A stretch of 37,366 nucleotides of DNA. Origin: a virus. The notes below the pieces were generated by a model. That model was not told the origin of the DNA. It searched no databases and was given only the letters and a program-made list of their open reading frames with translations. Numbering within the stretch: the first letter of the stretch is position 1; the number at the start of each line of letters is the position of its first letter. Shown here in pieces: positions 1 to 7,405 of the stretch. A program made the translations under genes and the position numbers. Location of the stretch: the IMG/VR virus record IMGVR_UViG_3300024346_004772, positions 1 through 37,366 of that record; one strand, written 5' to 3'.

Positions 1-2
1 TG

Positions 3-773
3 TATAACTGTACTTACTGTTATATGAAGAGACATAAGCCGGAAGGATTAACTGTAGCTAAGAATACTATGGATATCCTGACAGAAATCAATTCCCATGC
101 ATTCTTTGCAGATGTAGAGAAGCCAAATCAGACTGGAGATTATATTACATATGATATCAGTTGTAATGAGGACTTTGCTCTACATGCTAAGTATCATGAT
201 TGGAAAACAATCTTTAAGTTTTTTAGAGATCATCCTCTTGCTATGGGTTCATTTGCTACCAAGTATGTAAATAAAGAGTTATTAACCTTTAGTCCTGAAG
301 GTAAAATTAGAATTAGATTTAGTCTAATGCCTTATGAGTTACAACAACGTCTTGAACCTAATACAAGTAGTATTATTGAAAGACTTATGGCTATACCCCA
401 GTTTTTAAATGCTGGTTATGATGTGCACTTAAACTTTAGTCCTGTTATTGTACATGACAATTGGTTAAAACATTATGAAGGTTTATTTAAAAGTGTTGCT
501 TTTATGGCAAAAAGTCATGGTTGGGACCTTACAAGAGTTAAAGCTGAGGTAATCTTTTTAACTCATAATGAAGAAAAGCATTGGTATAACCTAGCAAATA
601 AATTACCCGGTGAAGAATTTTTATATACCCCTAAAATCCAGGAGCAGAAAATTTCCCAGTATGGAGGAACTAATATTAGGTATGAACACAGAAGAAAGCA
701 AGACTATATTAGACAGTTTACAGAACTTCATGACAGATTCCTTCCTTGGAACACAATTCGTTATATATTTTGA
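3..773 (+). CDS. Radical SAM protein, spore photoproduct lyase-like (5' end cut by window)
   Basis: The reading frame is open to the left edge of the window and ends at a TGA at 771-773. Its first visible residues read YNCTYCYMKRHKPEG. This is the C-terminal part of a CxxxCxxC cluster-binding motif; the first cysteine should lie just outside the window. The cysteine motif followed by YM and basic residues is typical of the spore photoproduct lyase branch of radical SAM enzymes, which bind a [4Fe-4S] cluster and cleave S-adenosylmethionine. The rest (about 250 residues) fits the barrel of such a protein. An internal ATG at 24 would remove the cluster cysteines, so it is not the start. A DNA-lesion repair role would suit a phage, but the substrate cannot be read from the sequence. 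I am fairly sure of the superfamily and less sure of the lyase activity. Confidence 0.75.
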   Translation, partial: YNCTYCYMKRHKPEGLTVAKNTMDILTEINSHAFFADVEKPNQTGDYITYDISCNEDFALHAKYHDWKTIFKFFRDHPLAMGSFATKYVNKELLTFSPEGKIRIRFSLMPYELQQRLEPNTSSIIERLMAIPQFLNAGYDVHLNFSPVIVHDNWLKHYEGLFKSVAFMAKSHGWDLTRVKAEVIFLTHNEEKHWYNLANKLPGEEFLYTPKIQEQKISQYGGTNIRYEHRRKQDYIRQFTELHDRFLPWNTIRYIF

Positions 774-780
774 TAGAAAA

Positions 781-1200
781 ATGGAAAAGAAAATAATGGA
801 TGAGATGCTGGCACTGTCAGCACAGATTGCAAAAGAACATTATGAATTAACAGATTCTGTAGATAGAAACTTAAATTATCTATGGTATATGTACCATAAA
901 GGTAGTAAAGTAGGGACATTCCGTCCTTTTGTATATATGGCAGAATTACAACTGCTAAAGAGAATGGGCTACATTAATGATACTGAGATAAAGAACATGA
1001 TTGCAATGTTAGAATCTTCAGATGAAGAGAACCTGCACATGGTTACTCTATCAATTAAAAGCTTTAGAGATCTAAGAGTCCAGGAACATGGTGAGTACAG
1101 TAAAGTGAATAAAACCTATGCAAAGATTGCTAAAGATTATCCACATGAGATTCTTAATCATGAAGTATTTATGAAAACAATGTCACCAGCTAATGGCTAA
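781..1200 (+). CDS. Unknown protein with SSD-motif module
   Basis: This 139-residue protein has no family I recognise. I chose the ATG at 781, 7 bases after the radical SAM stop. The frame is open back to 610, but using that would bury 160 bases inside the upstream gene. The protein is helical and charged. Its second half contains MLESSDEENLHMV, a motif that recurs in the proteins at 10628-11029 (MFQSSDTENHVVA) and 13406-14698 (MFKSSDKDNHIMA). The shared pattern is Met-hydrophobic-x-Ser-Ser-Asp-x-acid-Asn, followed by a hydrophobic helix. The next small gene starts inside its last codons (ATGGCTAA), which suggests translational coupling. The role is unknown. Confidence 0.7.
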   Translation: MEKKIMDEMLALSAQIAKEHYELTDSVDRNLNYLWYMYHKGSKVGTFRPFVYMAELQLLKRMGYINDTEIKNMIAMLESSDEENLHMVTLSIKSFRDLRVQEHGEYSKVNKTYAKIAKDYPHEILNHEVFMKTMSPANG

Positions 1201-1360
1201 TTTAATTAAAGAACACATTATTACTGAAATGAAAGCAACTAACAAGAATCTAAAAGATATGATTCCTAAGGCTGTTGCCGATTATATAAGAGTAAAGTAC
1301 AAGTGTTCACCATATATTGCTAGGACAATTGCAAAAGAATTAACAAATGACGGAAAATGA
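1193..1360 (+). CDS. Small basic protein of unknown function
   Basis: This is a 55-residue open frame starting MANLIKEHIITEMKATNKNL and ending ELTNDGK. It overlaps the upstream stop by 8 bases and the downstream start at 1347 by 14 bases, the packing expected of a real phage gene. Without it there would be a gap of about 146 bases in an otherwise gapless operon. It is lysine-rich with one cysteine, and its C-terminal half (AVADYIRVKY...SPYIARTIAKEL) could form a helix-turn-helix-like pair. That is a suggestion only. I see no recognised domain. Confidence 0.55.
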   Translation: MANLIKEHIITEMKATNKNLKDMIPKAVADYIRVKYKCSPYIARTIAKELTNDGK

Positions 1361-1601
1361 ATTAACAGACTTAGGCTTTAATAAGGTAGAAGTCAACAAC
1401 TTAGAGAGTCAAAATGGGTATGATTATTATTATTATACTTTTGACATATTTAACAATCTTACTTTGATCTCAGTAGACAATGATAGAGTAGAAAATGAAG
1501 ATTGGTATGTATATAATCTGGATTGGCCTGATCAATTTAAGCTTCAGACAAAGGATCAAGTTCTTCAATTCCTTCATTCTGTAGGTCACTTTGTTTCATG
1601 A
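1347..1601 (+). CDS. Unknown acidic phage protein
   Basis: This 84-residue acidic protein begins MTENELTDLGFNKVEV and is rich in Tyr, Asp and Trp (YDYYYYTFDIF, EDWYVYNLDWPDQF). The pattern, a short N-terminal helix then beta strands with a conserved-looking LTLIS segment and a Trp-Tyr segment, resembles small unannotated proteins common in Bacteroidota phages. I cannot name the family. The start overlaps the preceding small gene by 14 bases. The last 65 bases overlap, tail to tail, a minus-strand gene that ends at 1537, so the two transcripts are antisense there. It ends this short plus-strand cluster. Confidence 0.6.
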   Translation: MTENELTDLGFNKVEVNNLESQNGYDYYYYTFDIFNNLTLISVDNDRVENEDWYVYNLDWPDQFKLQTKDQVLQFLHSVGHFVS

Positions 1602-1848
1602 GTTTAGCTTTCTCAGATAACATTGCAGATAGAATAAGAATAGAACCTGATTCCCAAGCTTCATCTATTTCTTTAGATAGCAGATCAAAAGGCATAGTAG
1701 TCTTTAATACTTCTCCTGTACGGAGATGTATTTTACTACCAGCATCTGGATTTCTTGGATTAATAAAAGATATTCTTGTTATGTGAGTAACATTCAGATG
1801 CTCAATATATGGGCCCTGCTCATCTTTGAATTCAATTGGTAGAAACAT
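1537..1848 (-). CDS. Unknown protein, partner of the phosphoesterase gene
   Basis: This 103-residue minus-strand frame begins MFLPIEFKDEQGPYIEHLNV. It lies directly behind the metallophosphoesterase gene: its ATG shares a base with the upstream stop at 1848, so the two are almost certainly co-translated. The first part reads as beta strands (HITRISFIN, GSKIHLRTGEVLKTTM), then a helical, acidic C-terminus. No domain is recognised. The 3' end runs 65 bases into the convergent plus-strand gene. Its codon pattern and clean junction make it more likely real than a shadow frame, but the function is open. Confidence 0.6.
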   Translation of the reverse strand: MFLPIEFKDEQGPYIEHLNVTHITRISFINPRNPDAGSKIHLRTGEVLKTTMPFDLLSKEIDEAWESGSILILSAMLSEKAKLMKQSDLQNEGIEELDPLSEA

Positions 1849-2876
1849 TAGACTATTTGGTTACCTTCTATTTTGTAATTGTGAACTTGTACTAAGTTAC
1901 CATTTCTTTTTAGAATAGCAAATCCATGATTCCATTCATTTATTTCTAAATATTCTGGAGTAAGTTCACATAAGCAACCAAGACTATAGCCACGGATAGT
2001 TGTAGAGTCTTCAGGACCATACACTCTCTGTGAGCTAGAACTTGTTTTGTGAAAGTGATTTATAAGACAGTTTGTTTTTAATCTCATTAGAGCAGTGCGG
2101 GCTGGTACTACACCACCTGCACCAGGGATTTTATCTCCATGCTCTATAAGAAAGTCACCAAAGACAACTTTAGATCTGAAAGGAATATACTGTACACCAT
2201 ATTCAGCTACATGTAAAAGTACATCTAGTCTGAACTCATCCATGTCTAATAGTTCTGATGCCTTAACTCTAAGGTATCTTTCAAATCTATTCTCATGGTT
2301 ACCTGGGATAAAGTAAATAGGAATACCAGGGAATCTGGATCTGCAGTAATCTAAGAATTGTCTACCTGCTTCAAGTTCTTGCTTAAAGTGAACCATTCTT
2401 GGGTCTTTCTCATGAAAAGAGAGCTGATAGAAGTCTAACATGTCACCGTTAATAAACAGGGACTCTATGTTTTGTTTTTCCATCTCATCAAATGCTGCTT
2501 CTATAGCATCATTATCTTGGTATGGTATATGAAGGTCACCAATAACTCCTACTGAGTTGCAACCTGATGGAAATATAAAAGTATCACGCTTGGTTGCATA
2601 AGACTCTGGGAGAAATTTTTCTTTCATACTTATTTCAACTTTAAGTTCTTTTTGGAATTGTCTATTCTGTAAATGCTTTCTGTGTTCTTTACCGTATTGA
2701 CCTCTATAGTATCTAACTTTACCATAGACAGATTCAAGAGAACTAAGAGCAGGATTTTCAGAATAGATTTTTTTAGCTAAAGTTTTTGAAGGAGCTTCTG
2801 GAAACCTTTCTAGGTAACTCAGTACTATTTCAGTATCTTTACTTATTGTAGCTTGATTTCCGGGAATTCTTTCCAT
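1848..2876 (-). CDS. Calcineurin-like metallophosphoesterase
   Basis: This 342-residue protein carries all the metal-binding signatures of the calcineurin-like phosphoesterase superfamily, in order: GDLH (residues 113-116), GD (144-145), GNHEN (192-196), HGD (246-248) and HFH (274-276). These residues bind two divalent metals and hydrolyse phosphomono- or phosphodiesters; the substrate cannot be told. The first 80 residues are separate from the enzyme core and are basic and helical, with a stretch (APSKTLAKKIY...SLESVYGKVRYYR) that resembles a DNA-binding helix-turn-helix. That would suit a nucleic-acid phosphatase or nuclease. It is the first gene of a two-gene minus-strand unit. The 31-base gap to the divergent gene at 2908 is AT-rich and should hold its promoter. 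Confidence 0.88.
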   Translation of the reverse strand: MERIPGNQATISKDTEIVLSYLERFPEAPSKTLAKKIYSENPALSSLESVYGKVRYYRGQYGKEHRKHLQNRQFQKELKVEISMKEKFLPESYATKRDTFIFPSGCNSVGVIGDLHIPYQDNDAIEAAFDEMEKQNIESLFINGDMLDFYQLSFHEKDPRMVHFKQELEAGRQFLDYCRSRFPGIPIYFIPGNHENRFERYLRVKASELLDMDEFRLDVLLHVAEYGVQYIPFRSKVVFGDFLIEHGDKIPGAGGVVPARTALMRLKTNCLINHFHKTSSSSQRVYGPEDSTTIRGYSLGCLCELTPEYLEINEWNHGFAILKRNGNLVQVHNYKIEGNQIV

Positions 2877-2907
2877 ATCTATTAATAATATACAAAAAAA
2901 TCAGCTT

Positions 2908-3282
2908 ATGTTTACTACTAAATTAGTGAAACGTGGAGGTAAGTTAGTTTATCCTGATGATAAATCCAAATTAAATTTTCAGATTTTCATTGATAAACTA
3001 GCTGATGGACAGCAAGTTGAGGTCTTTATGGGCTTAACTTCTGACAATGCCTCATTAGCTCAGATTGCTAAAGTGCATGCATGCATAAGAGCATTAGCAC
3101 AAGAATCTGGCTATACTTTTGATGAAATGAAAAGGATTATTAAGACCCATGCGGGTCTTTGTTATGATGCAGAAGGTGCAGAGATTTGTAAATCTTTTGC
3201 TGACTGTAGTAAAACAGAATTAGCTCTAGCAATAGAGTCTTGTGTAGAAATAGGAAGAGACTTTAATCTTAATCTTGCTTAG
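2908..3282 (+). CDS. Unknown phage protein, possibly NinB-like
   Basis: This 124-residue protein begins MFTTKLVKRGGKLVYPDD. The centre (SLAQIAKVHACIRALAQESG, then FDEMKRIIKTHAGL) and the C-terminus (CSKTELALAIESCVEIGRDF) form helices arranged as in many small phage proteins next to replication genes. The helical layout loosely recalls NinB-type recombination mediators, but I do not see enough to assign that family. The gene is divergent from the phosphoesterase gene and its last 14 bases overlap the end of the minus-strand gene at 3269. It stands alone between two minus-strand genes, so it probably has its own promoter in the 2877-2907 gap. Confidence 0.65.
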   Translation: MFTTKLVKRGGKLVYPDDKSKLNFQIFIDKLADGQQVEVFMGLTSDNASLAQIAKVHACIRALAQESGYTFDEMKRIIKTHAGLCYDAEGAEICKSFADCSKTELALAIESCVEIGRDFNLNLA

Positions 3283-3580
3283 GTTCAACATAACCTTCAT
3301 CACCAGGTTGAAGAATTTCTTTTTCTTCATATTGGTCAGTGGCTTTGGCTTGTGTTTCAATTTCTGCAAGTAACAACGCAACAGTATAAAAAGATCTTTG
3401 AAGATCATCTAAATCAGCATAAGATTTATTCATGATTTCTTTAAAGTACTCATCATCTTGTTTTTCACCTATTTGTTGAAATAGATAAAATGATAGAGCT
3501 TTAGCCATCATGTAATAATTCTTATTTACATTGATACTTATAGTTGCATCAGATTTGATTTCTTTTACTTTAACAGCCAT
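3269..3580 (-). CDS. Unknown small protein (single-gene minus-strand unit)
   Basis: This 103-residue protein starts at the ATG at 3580 (MAVKVKEIKSDATISINVNK). The frame is open upstream to 3649, but that extension is AT-rich, reads like non-coding sequence (MFILFNVYYISHNH) and overlaps the uracil-DNA glycosylase start, so I reject it. The protein has a short beta N-terminus, a helix with aromatic residues (YYMMAKALSFYLFQQI), then an acidic tail ending LQPGDEGYVEPKQD. No family is recognised. It is transcribed away from the glycosylase gene. The 27-base gap contains TATATTTG on this strand, a match to the Bacteroidota -7 box. Confidence 0.6.
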   Translation of the reverse strand: MAVKVKEIKSDATISINVNKNYYMMAKALSFYLFQQIGEKQDDEYFKEIMNKSYADLDDLQRSFYTVALLLAEIETQAKATDQYEEKEILQPGDEGYVEPKQD

Positions 3581-3598
3581 TATATTATACTTTTTTAA

Positions 3599-3606
3599 CA
3601 AATATA
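3599..3606 (-). promoter_or_regulatory. Candidate Bacteroidota -7 promoter box (TATATTTG)
   Basis: Read on the minus strand, this is TATATTTG, an exact match to the Bacteroidota consensus TAnnTTTG, 18 bases upstream of the ATG at 3580. No clear TTG -33 element is seen at the usual distance, and the sequence is AT-rich, so chance is possible. Confidence 0.3.
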
Positions 3607-3607
3607 C

Positions 3608-4318
3608 ATGATTATGACTAATATAATAGACATTGAAGAGTATAAACAAAAAATATTTAATAAACTTGAACCTAGTGGTTGGGGTAGAGTTCTTAAACCT
3701 TTTATATTTAGTTTAGAGTTTGAGAAGATCTTGACTGATCTTTACAATCTTTCTAATGGAGGTAAAAGATTTACTCCAGTTCTTAAAGATGTGTTTAGAG
3801 CATTTGAGGAGTGTCCTTATGACGAATTAAAAGTTGTAATGGTTGGACAAGACCCTTATCCTACATTAGGTGTAGCAGATGGTATTGCATTTAGTTGCGG
3901 TAAGTCTGAGAAAGAACAACCTTCTCTAAGATTCATTCTTGATGAAGTTGAAAAATTATACCCGGAAGGGTATAAAAGACCCTTAGACCTATCAAAATGG
4001 TCCCGACAGGGTATACTTATGCTTAATACAGCTCTGACAACTGAAGTTGGTAAGATTGGTCAGCACTATGAAATATGGGCTCCATTTGTAGCATATGTGT
4101 TTGATTACCTTAAAAACTTTCATCCAGGACTTGTATATGTATACATGGGTAAAAAATCTCAAGAATGGGCAGACATGTGTGGAGAAAATTGTACTAAATT
4201 TATGGTCTCACATCCTGCAAGTGCTGCTTACAATGGTAGCAAATGGGATTCTAAAGGTGTCTTTGGAGAAGTTCGGGATACTGTACAGCATTTATATAAC
4301 TATAAAATCATTTGGTAA
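3608..4318 (+). CDS. ung: Uracil-DNA glycosylase (family 1)
   Basis: This 236-residue protein is about the usual length of bacterial Ung and shows its signatures. They are GQDPYP (residues 80-85; Asp82 would be the catalytic water-activating residue) followed by GVADGIAFSC, then WSRQGILMLNTALT, then HPAS with the catalytic His near 202. It excises uracil from DNA and leaves an abasic site. Two positions differ from the textbook motifs: GQDPYH is GQDPYP and HPSP is HPAS. Core catalytic residues are kept, so activity is expected. The start could be 3608 or the ATG at 3614. It leads the replication operon; the next gene starts on its stop codon (TAATG). Uracil glycosylases are common in crAss-like phages. 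Confidence 0.9.
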   Translation: MIMTNIIDIEEYKQKIFNKLEPSGWGRVLKPFIFSLEFEKILTDLYNLSNGGKRFTPVLKDVFRAFEECPYDELKVVMVGQDPYPTLGVADGIAFSCGKSEKEQPSLRFILDEVEKLYPEGYKRPLDLSKWSRQGILMLNTALTTEVGKIGQHYEIWAPFVAYVFDYLKNFHPGLVYVYMGKKSQEWADMCGENCTKFMVSHPASAAYNGSKWDSKGVFGEVRDTVQHLYNYKIIW

Positions 4319-4905
4319 TGGGAGAAATCTTTTTTAAGATAAGTCAGATGGGCTTAACACCTAACATGTTTTATGTTTTATATTGCATGCACAATAAGAT
4401 TGTTCCTGATAAATCTGTCAATACATCTCTTGAAGTAGCCAAATTATTATCAGGTAATTACCTTACAGAATCCTTGGAATTGTCAGGGAATAGCCTTAAA
4501 TTTATACAGGAAATTGATGGCTTCTTTAAGAAATCTAAGAAGAAAACATCAAAAGATCTAATGGGAGATAGCTTCCAAGACAATCTTAAGCTTTATAATG
4601 AAATCTTTCCAAAAGGTAAGTTACCAAGTGGTGTGCCGGCAAGAGTAAATATTAAAGGTCTTGAGAATGCTTTTAGATGGTTCTTTGAGAATTTTACATA
4701 TTCTTGGGAAACTGTACTAAAAGCAACAGAGAAATATGTAGATGAGTATTCTATGAATAGATACAACTACATGCGTAACTCTCAATACTTTGTTAGAAAA
4801 CAGAATACAGATAAAACCTGGGATTCTACACTAGCAACTTATTGTGATATGATTGATGCAGATGATTATGAAGAACCAAATTACTTTAAAGAGAACATAG
4901 TATGA
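4318..4905 (+). CDS. Probable replication accessory protein (possible helicase loader)
   Basis: This protein of about 195 residues starts at the ATG within TAATG at the glycosylase stop (MGEIFFKISQMGLTPNMF); an alternative start is at 4312. The N-terminus (GLTPNMFYVLYCMHNKI) resembles a winged-helix segment. The C-terminal half (AFRWFFENFTYSWETVLKAT, then YNYMRNSQYFVRK, then LATYCDMI) resembles DnaD-type or primosomal domains of phage loaders that sit beside DnaB-like helicase genes. Only a tiny membrane-protein gene separates it from the helicase at 5082. The loader role rests on context and a vague pattern match, so treat it as a hypothesis. Confidence 0.6.
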   Translation: MGEIFFKISQMGLTPNMFYVLYCMHNKIVPDKSVNTSLEVAKLLSGNYLTESLELSGNSLKFIQEIDGFFKKSKKKTSKDLMGDSFQDNLKLYNEIFPKGKLPSGVPARVNIKGLENAFRWFFENFTYSWETVLKATEKYVDEYSMNRYNYMRNSQYFVRKQNTDKTWDSTLATYCDMIDADDYEEPNYFKENIV

Positions 4906-5072
4906 TTAGACTTAAATTATTCTTTGTTGCATTAACAGGAAGTCTTGTTTCCTGGCTGTTAGTTTATACTTTACTTGTAAAGATGAACTTTGTACAGTTT
5001 TTAGCAATAGAGTTTATAGTGGGTTTATCTCACTACATCTATAATGATGTAAAAAGTAAGTTAACAACTTAA
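4902..5072 (+). CDS. Small membrane protein, two helices
   Basis: This 56-residue frame starts at the ATG overlapping the previous stop (ATGA) and ends 9 bases before the helicase start. It begins MIRLKLFFVALTGSLVSWLL. It contains two hydrophobic stretches, at about residues 6-26 and 29-44, joined by a short Lys-Met-Asn turn, and a basic C-terminal tail (NDVKSKLTT). That is the pattern of a hairpin inner-membrane protein. Its position between the putative loader and the helicase is suggestive of a link between replication and membrane, but no function is shown. Confidence 0.6.
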   Translation: MIRLKLFFVALTGSLVSWLLVYTLLVKMNFVQFLAIEFIVGLSHYIYNDVKSKLTT

Positions 5073-5081
5073 TCCAAGTGT

Positions 5082-6080
5082 ATGGCAGATTTATTTAACG
5101 GTGCCCGGGCTCTGAAGCCTGTGAGTGAAAGAGACGCTCTTAGAAAAGCCCTTCTTAAGATGAAGGCTAGAAGATCTGGTGAGTTAAAATCACTTAAAAG
5201 CTCATGGCCCAAATTTAATGATGCCTTCTGTGATGGATTGGAATGGAGAACTATCACCGTAGTAGGTGCTAGGCCTGGGACAGGTAAAACTTTATTTATG
5301 GAACAGTTAATCTCTGATATTATTGAGGAGAACCAAGACCATAAATTTAGAGTGCTTAAGTTCCAGTTTGAGATGCTTGATGAGACCAATGGTATCAGAA
5401 AGCTGAGTCTGAATACAGGTTCTGATTACAATACACTAATGTCCAAAGGTGAACCGGTAGATAAGGATCTATATCTGAGATGTGTCCAGTACTATGAAGA
5501 TAGTGCAAGAAATGATGTCATTGATGTAGTATATGATCCGTGTACTGTAGATGAAATGTGTGCAACTATACATTATTATATGGAAGCTCACAAAGATGAA
5601 GAGGGTAACTACACAAATACTCTGGTTACTATTGACCACTCAGCTTTATTTAAAGTAGGTAAAGGTCAGAAGGATAAGTTTGAAGTATTATATGCTCTTG
5701 GTGAAGCCATGACATATATGAAGAAACATTATCCTGTGGCGTTTCTTATTTTAAGTCAGTTGAACCGGAATATAGATAACCCAGATAGATCTAAAGATGG
5801 TGACTATGGTAATTATGTATTAGATTCTGATTTATTTGGAGCAGATGCTTTATTGCAACATGCTGATGTAGTTTTAGGTATTAATAAACCTTCTATCAGA
5901 AAGATTAGACAATATGGTCCAGAGAGATTTATAATTAGTGATGAAGACACTTTAGCCTTCCACTTCTTGAAGTCCAGAAATGGCACCACAAGATTGAGCT
6001 TCTTTAAGCTAGATAGAAACTCCATGAGAATAATTGAAATAGCAACACAAGCACAAGCAAGTAAAACAATTAAAATTTAA
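5082..6080 (+). CDS. DnaB-like replicative helicase
   Basis: This 332-residue RecA-fold ATPase has a Walker A motif GARPGTGKT (residues 62-70), a Walker B strand LVTIDHSAL (about 181-189) and a motif ILSQLNRN (223-230), which matches the H3/sensor region of DnaB-type helicases. The late KSRNGTT segment is also characteristic (the R-finger/KxRxG region of DnaB). It lacks the N-terminal primase-binding domain of cellular DnaB, so it is a short phage form. It would form a hexameric ring that unwinds the fork. The neighbours (possible loader, Sak4-like ATPase, SSB-like protein, primase) support this. Confidence 0.88.
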   Translation: MADLFNGARALKPVSERDALRKALLKMKARRSGELKSLKSSWPKFNDAFCDGLEWRTITVVGARPGTGKTLFMEQLISDIIEENQDHKFRVLKFQFEMLDETNGIRKLSLNTGSDYNTLMSKGEPVDKDLYLRCVQYYEDSARNDVIDVVYDPCTVDEMCATIHYYMEAHKDEEGNYTNTLVTIDHSALFKVGKGQKDKFEVLYALGEAMTYMKKHYPVAFLILSQLNRNIDNPDRSKDGDYGNYVLDSDLFGADALLQHADVVLGINKPSIRKIRQYGPERFIISDEDTLAFHFLKSRNGTTRLSFFKLDRNSMRIIEIATQAQASKTIKI

Positions 6081-6082
6081 GT

Positions 6083-6664
6083 ATGAGTAGAAAAGAAAAA
6101 GAAAAGGAATTCTTTGCCCATCACATGGACAAATTCCGTAAAGCTCAAATAGCTGACCCTTTCTTTACTATTAAAACTGCTTTCTTTCAGAAAGGTAAGT
6201 TTGGTAGGCAAGTTCAGTTATTTGAAGGTGAATTAAAGAGAGGAGAAGATATCTACATTGAGTTCATTGACATTATTAGAGATAATAATGGTAAAGAAAC
6301 AGGTATGGAACCTGCATTTGAAGATAGACCACTCTTTAAGTACAAACACAATCCTTATTTTGCAGAAGAGTATGATGTAAAAGAAGGTACAAACTCTATG
6401 GGAGAAAACTATTTTGCTTATACAATTCCATTGTCTGAGTTAATGGTAATTATGCCTGACGGTTCTGAGATTACTCAAAATCTTTATGAGAAGAGAAAAG
6501 CTGAAGCTCCTAAAGAGCAAGTAAGTTTGTCTGTATTTCCAGATTTTGAAGATGAATTCATTCCAAAGCTTAAAGATGTAAGTTTAGATGCTGAAGAATC
6601 AGCTTCTGATATTCTTATGAGAATAGCTAAGGATTTTGAAAAATTAGCCCAAACATTAAAGTAA
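6083..6664 (+). CDS. Unknown protein in replication operon
   Basis: This 193-residue acidic protein begins MSRKEKEKEFFAHHMDKFRK. The N-terminal third is highly charged and helical. The middle is beta-rich (GRQVQLFEGELKRGEDIYIEFID), and the C-terminus (SLDAEESASDILMRIAKDFE) is an acidic helix. I recognise no catalytic motif. It starts 2 bases after the helicase stop, and the next gene starts on its own stop (TAATG). It is therefore firmly inside the replication operon and probably acts with the helicase or the ATPase that follows. Confidence 0.65.
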   Translation: MSRKEKEKEFFAHHMDKFRKAQIADPFFTIKTAFFQKGKFGRQVQLFEGELKRGEDIYIEFIDIIRDNNGKETGMEPAFEDRPLFKYKHNPYFAEEYDVKEGTNSMGENYFAYTIPLSELMVIMPDGSEITQNLYEKRKAEAPKEQVSLSVFPDFEDEFIPKLKDVSLDAEESASDILMRIAKDFEKLAQTLK

Positions 6665-7386
6665 TGAGTATAGTACTTCCAACTTCCAAAGTAAAGGCTG
6701 AAAGAGTTAATCCAAAGAGATTAATTATCTATTCAAAGCCTAAGACAGGTAAAACTACAGCATTTGCTGGTCTAGATAACAATTTGATTCTGGATTTAGA
6801 GAATGGTGCTGATTATGTAGAAGCTCTTAAAGTAAAGATTACAAGCTTGCAAGAGTTACTTGATGCTGGTAAAGCTATTAAAGCTGCTGGTAACCCATAT
6901 AAGTATCTTACTATAGATACTGTAACTGCATTAGAGGATATGGTAATGCCTTTAGCTATCAAACTTTACAAACAAACTAGCATGGGTAAAAACTATGATG
7001 GTGACAATGTATTGTCTCTAGCAAATGGTGCAGGTTATCTATATTTAAGACAAGCTTTCTTTCAAGTTTTAGATTTTATTGATACATTAGCTCCCCACAT
7101 TATTTTGTCTGGTCACATTAAGGACAAGCAAGTTGATGACAAGGGAGAGATGGTTCTTGCAGCAAATATAGATTTGACTGGTAAGATTAAGTCTCTGATC
7201 TGTGCTAATGCAGACGCAATTGGTTATATGTACAGAAAGGGTAACAAAACTATTTTGTCATTTAAGACAAATGAAGAGGTTACTTGTGGTGCAAGACCTG
7301 AACATCTAAGAAATGAAGAGATTGTAGTTACAGAGATGAATGAGAATGGTGAACTTGAGTTTCACTGGGATAAAGTATTTATTTAA
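6664..7386 (+). CDS. Sak4-like RecA-fold ATPase (phage nucleotide-binding protein)
   Basis: This 240-residue P-loop protein belongs to the AAA_24/phage nucleotide-binding family. The Walker A motif is SKPKTGKTT (residues 24-32), followed by a strand LILDLENG (41-48) and the Walker B YLTIDTVTAL (81-90). ILSGHIKDK near residue 150 is the expected polar strand after Walker B. Members include Sak4, a RecA-like single-strand annealing protein that works with a cognate phage SSB. The next gene here encodes a probable SSB with an acidic tail, which is exactly that pairing. It would promote strand annealing in recombination-dependent replication. Confidence 0.82.
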   Translation: MSIVLPTSKVKAERVNPKRLIIYSKPKTGKTTAFAGLDNNLILDLENGADYVEALKVKITSLQELLDAGKAIKAAGNPYKYLTIDTVTALEDMVMPLAIKLYKQTSMGKNYDGDNVLSLANGAGYLYLRQAFFQVLDFIDTLAPHIILSGHIKDKQVDDKGEMVLAANIDLTGKIKSLICANADAIGYMYRKGNKTILSFKTNEEVTCGARPEHLRNEEIVVTEMNENGELEFHWDKVFI

Positions 7387-7405
7387 TTATTAAAAACAAA
7401 ACAAA

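Noticed and set aside
610-780. Long upstream extension of the 781-1200 gene, or a frameshifted fusion with the radical SAM gene
   Set aside because: The extension overlaps the radical SAM frame by 163 bases and its translation is not phage-like. The ATG at 781 fits the spacing, and both genes look complete without a frameshift.
3581-3649. N-terminal extension of the 3269-3580 gene (MFILFNVYYISHNH)
   Set aside because: It overlaps the start of the uracil glycosylase gene, is AT-rich and has no matching codon pattern. The ATG at 3580 gives a sensible protein.
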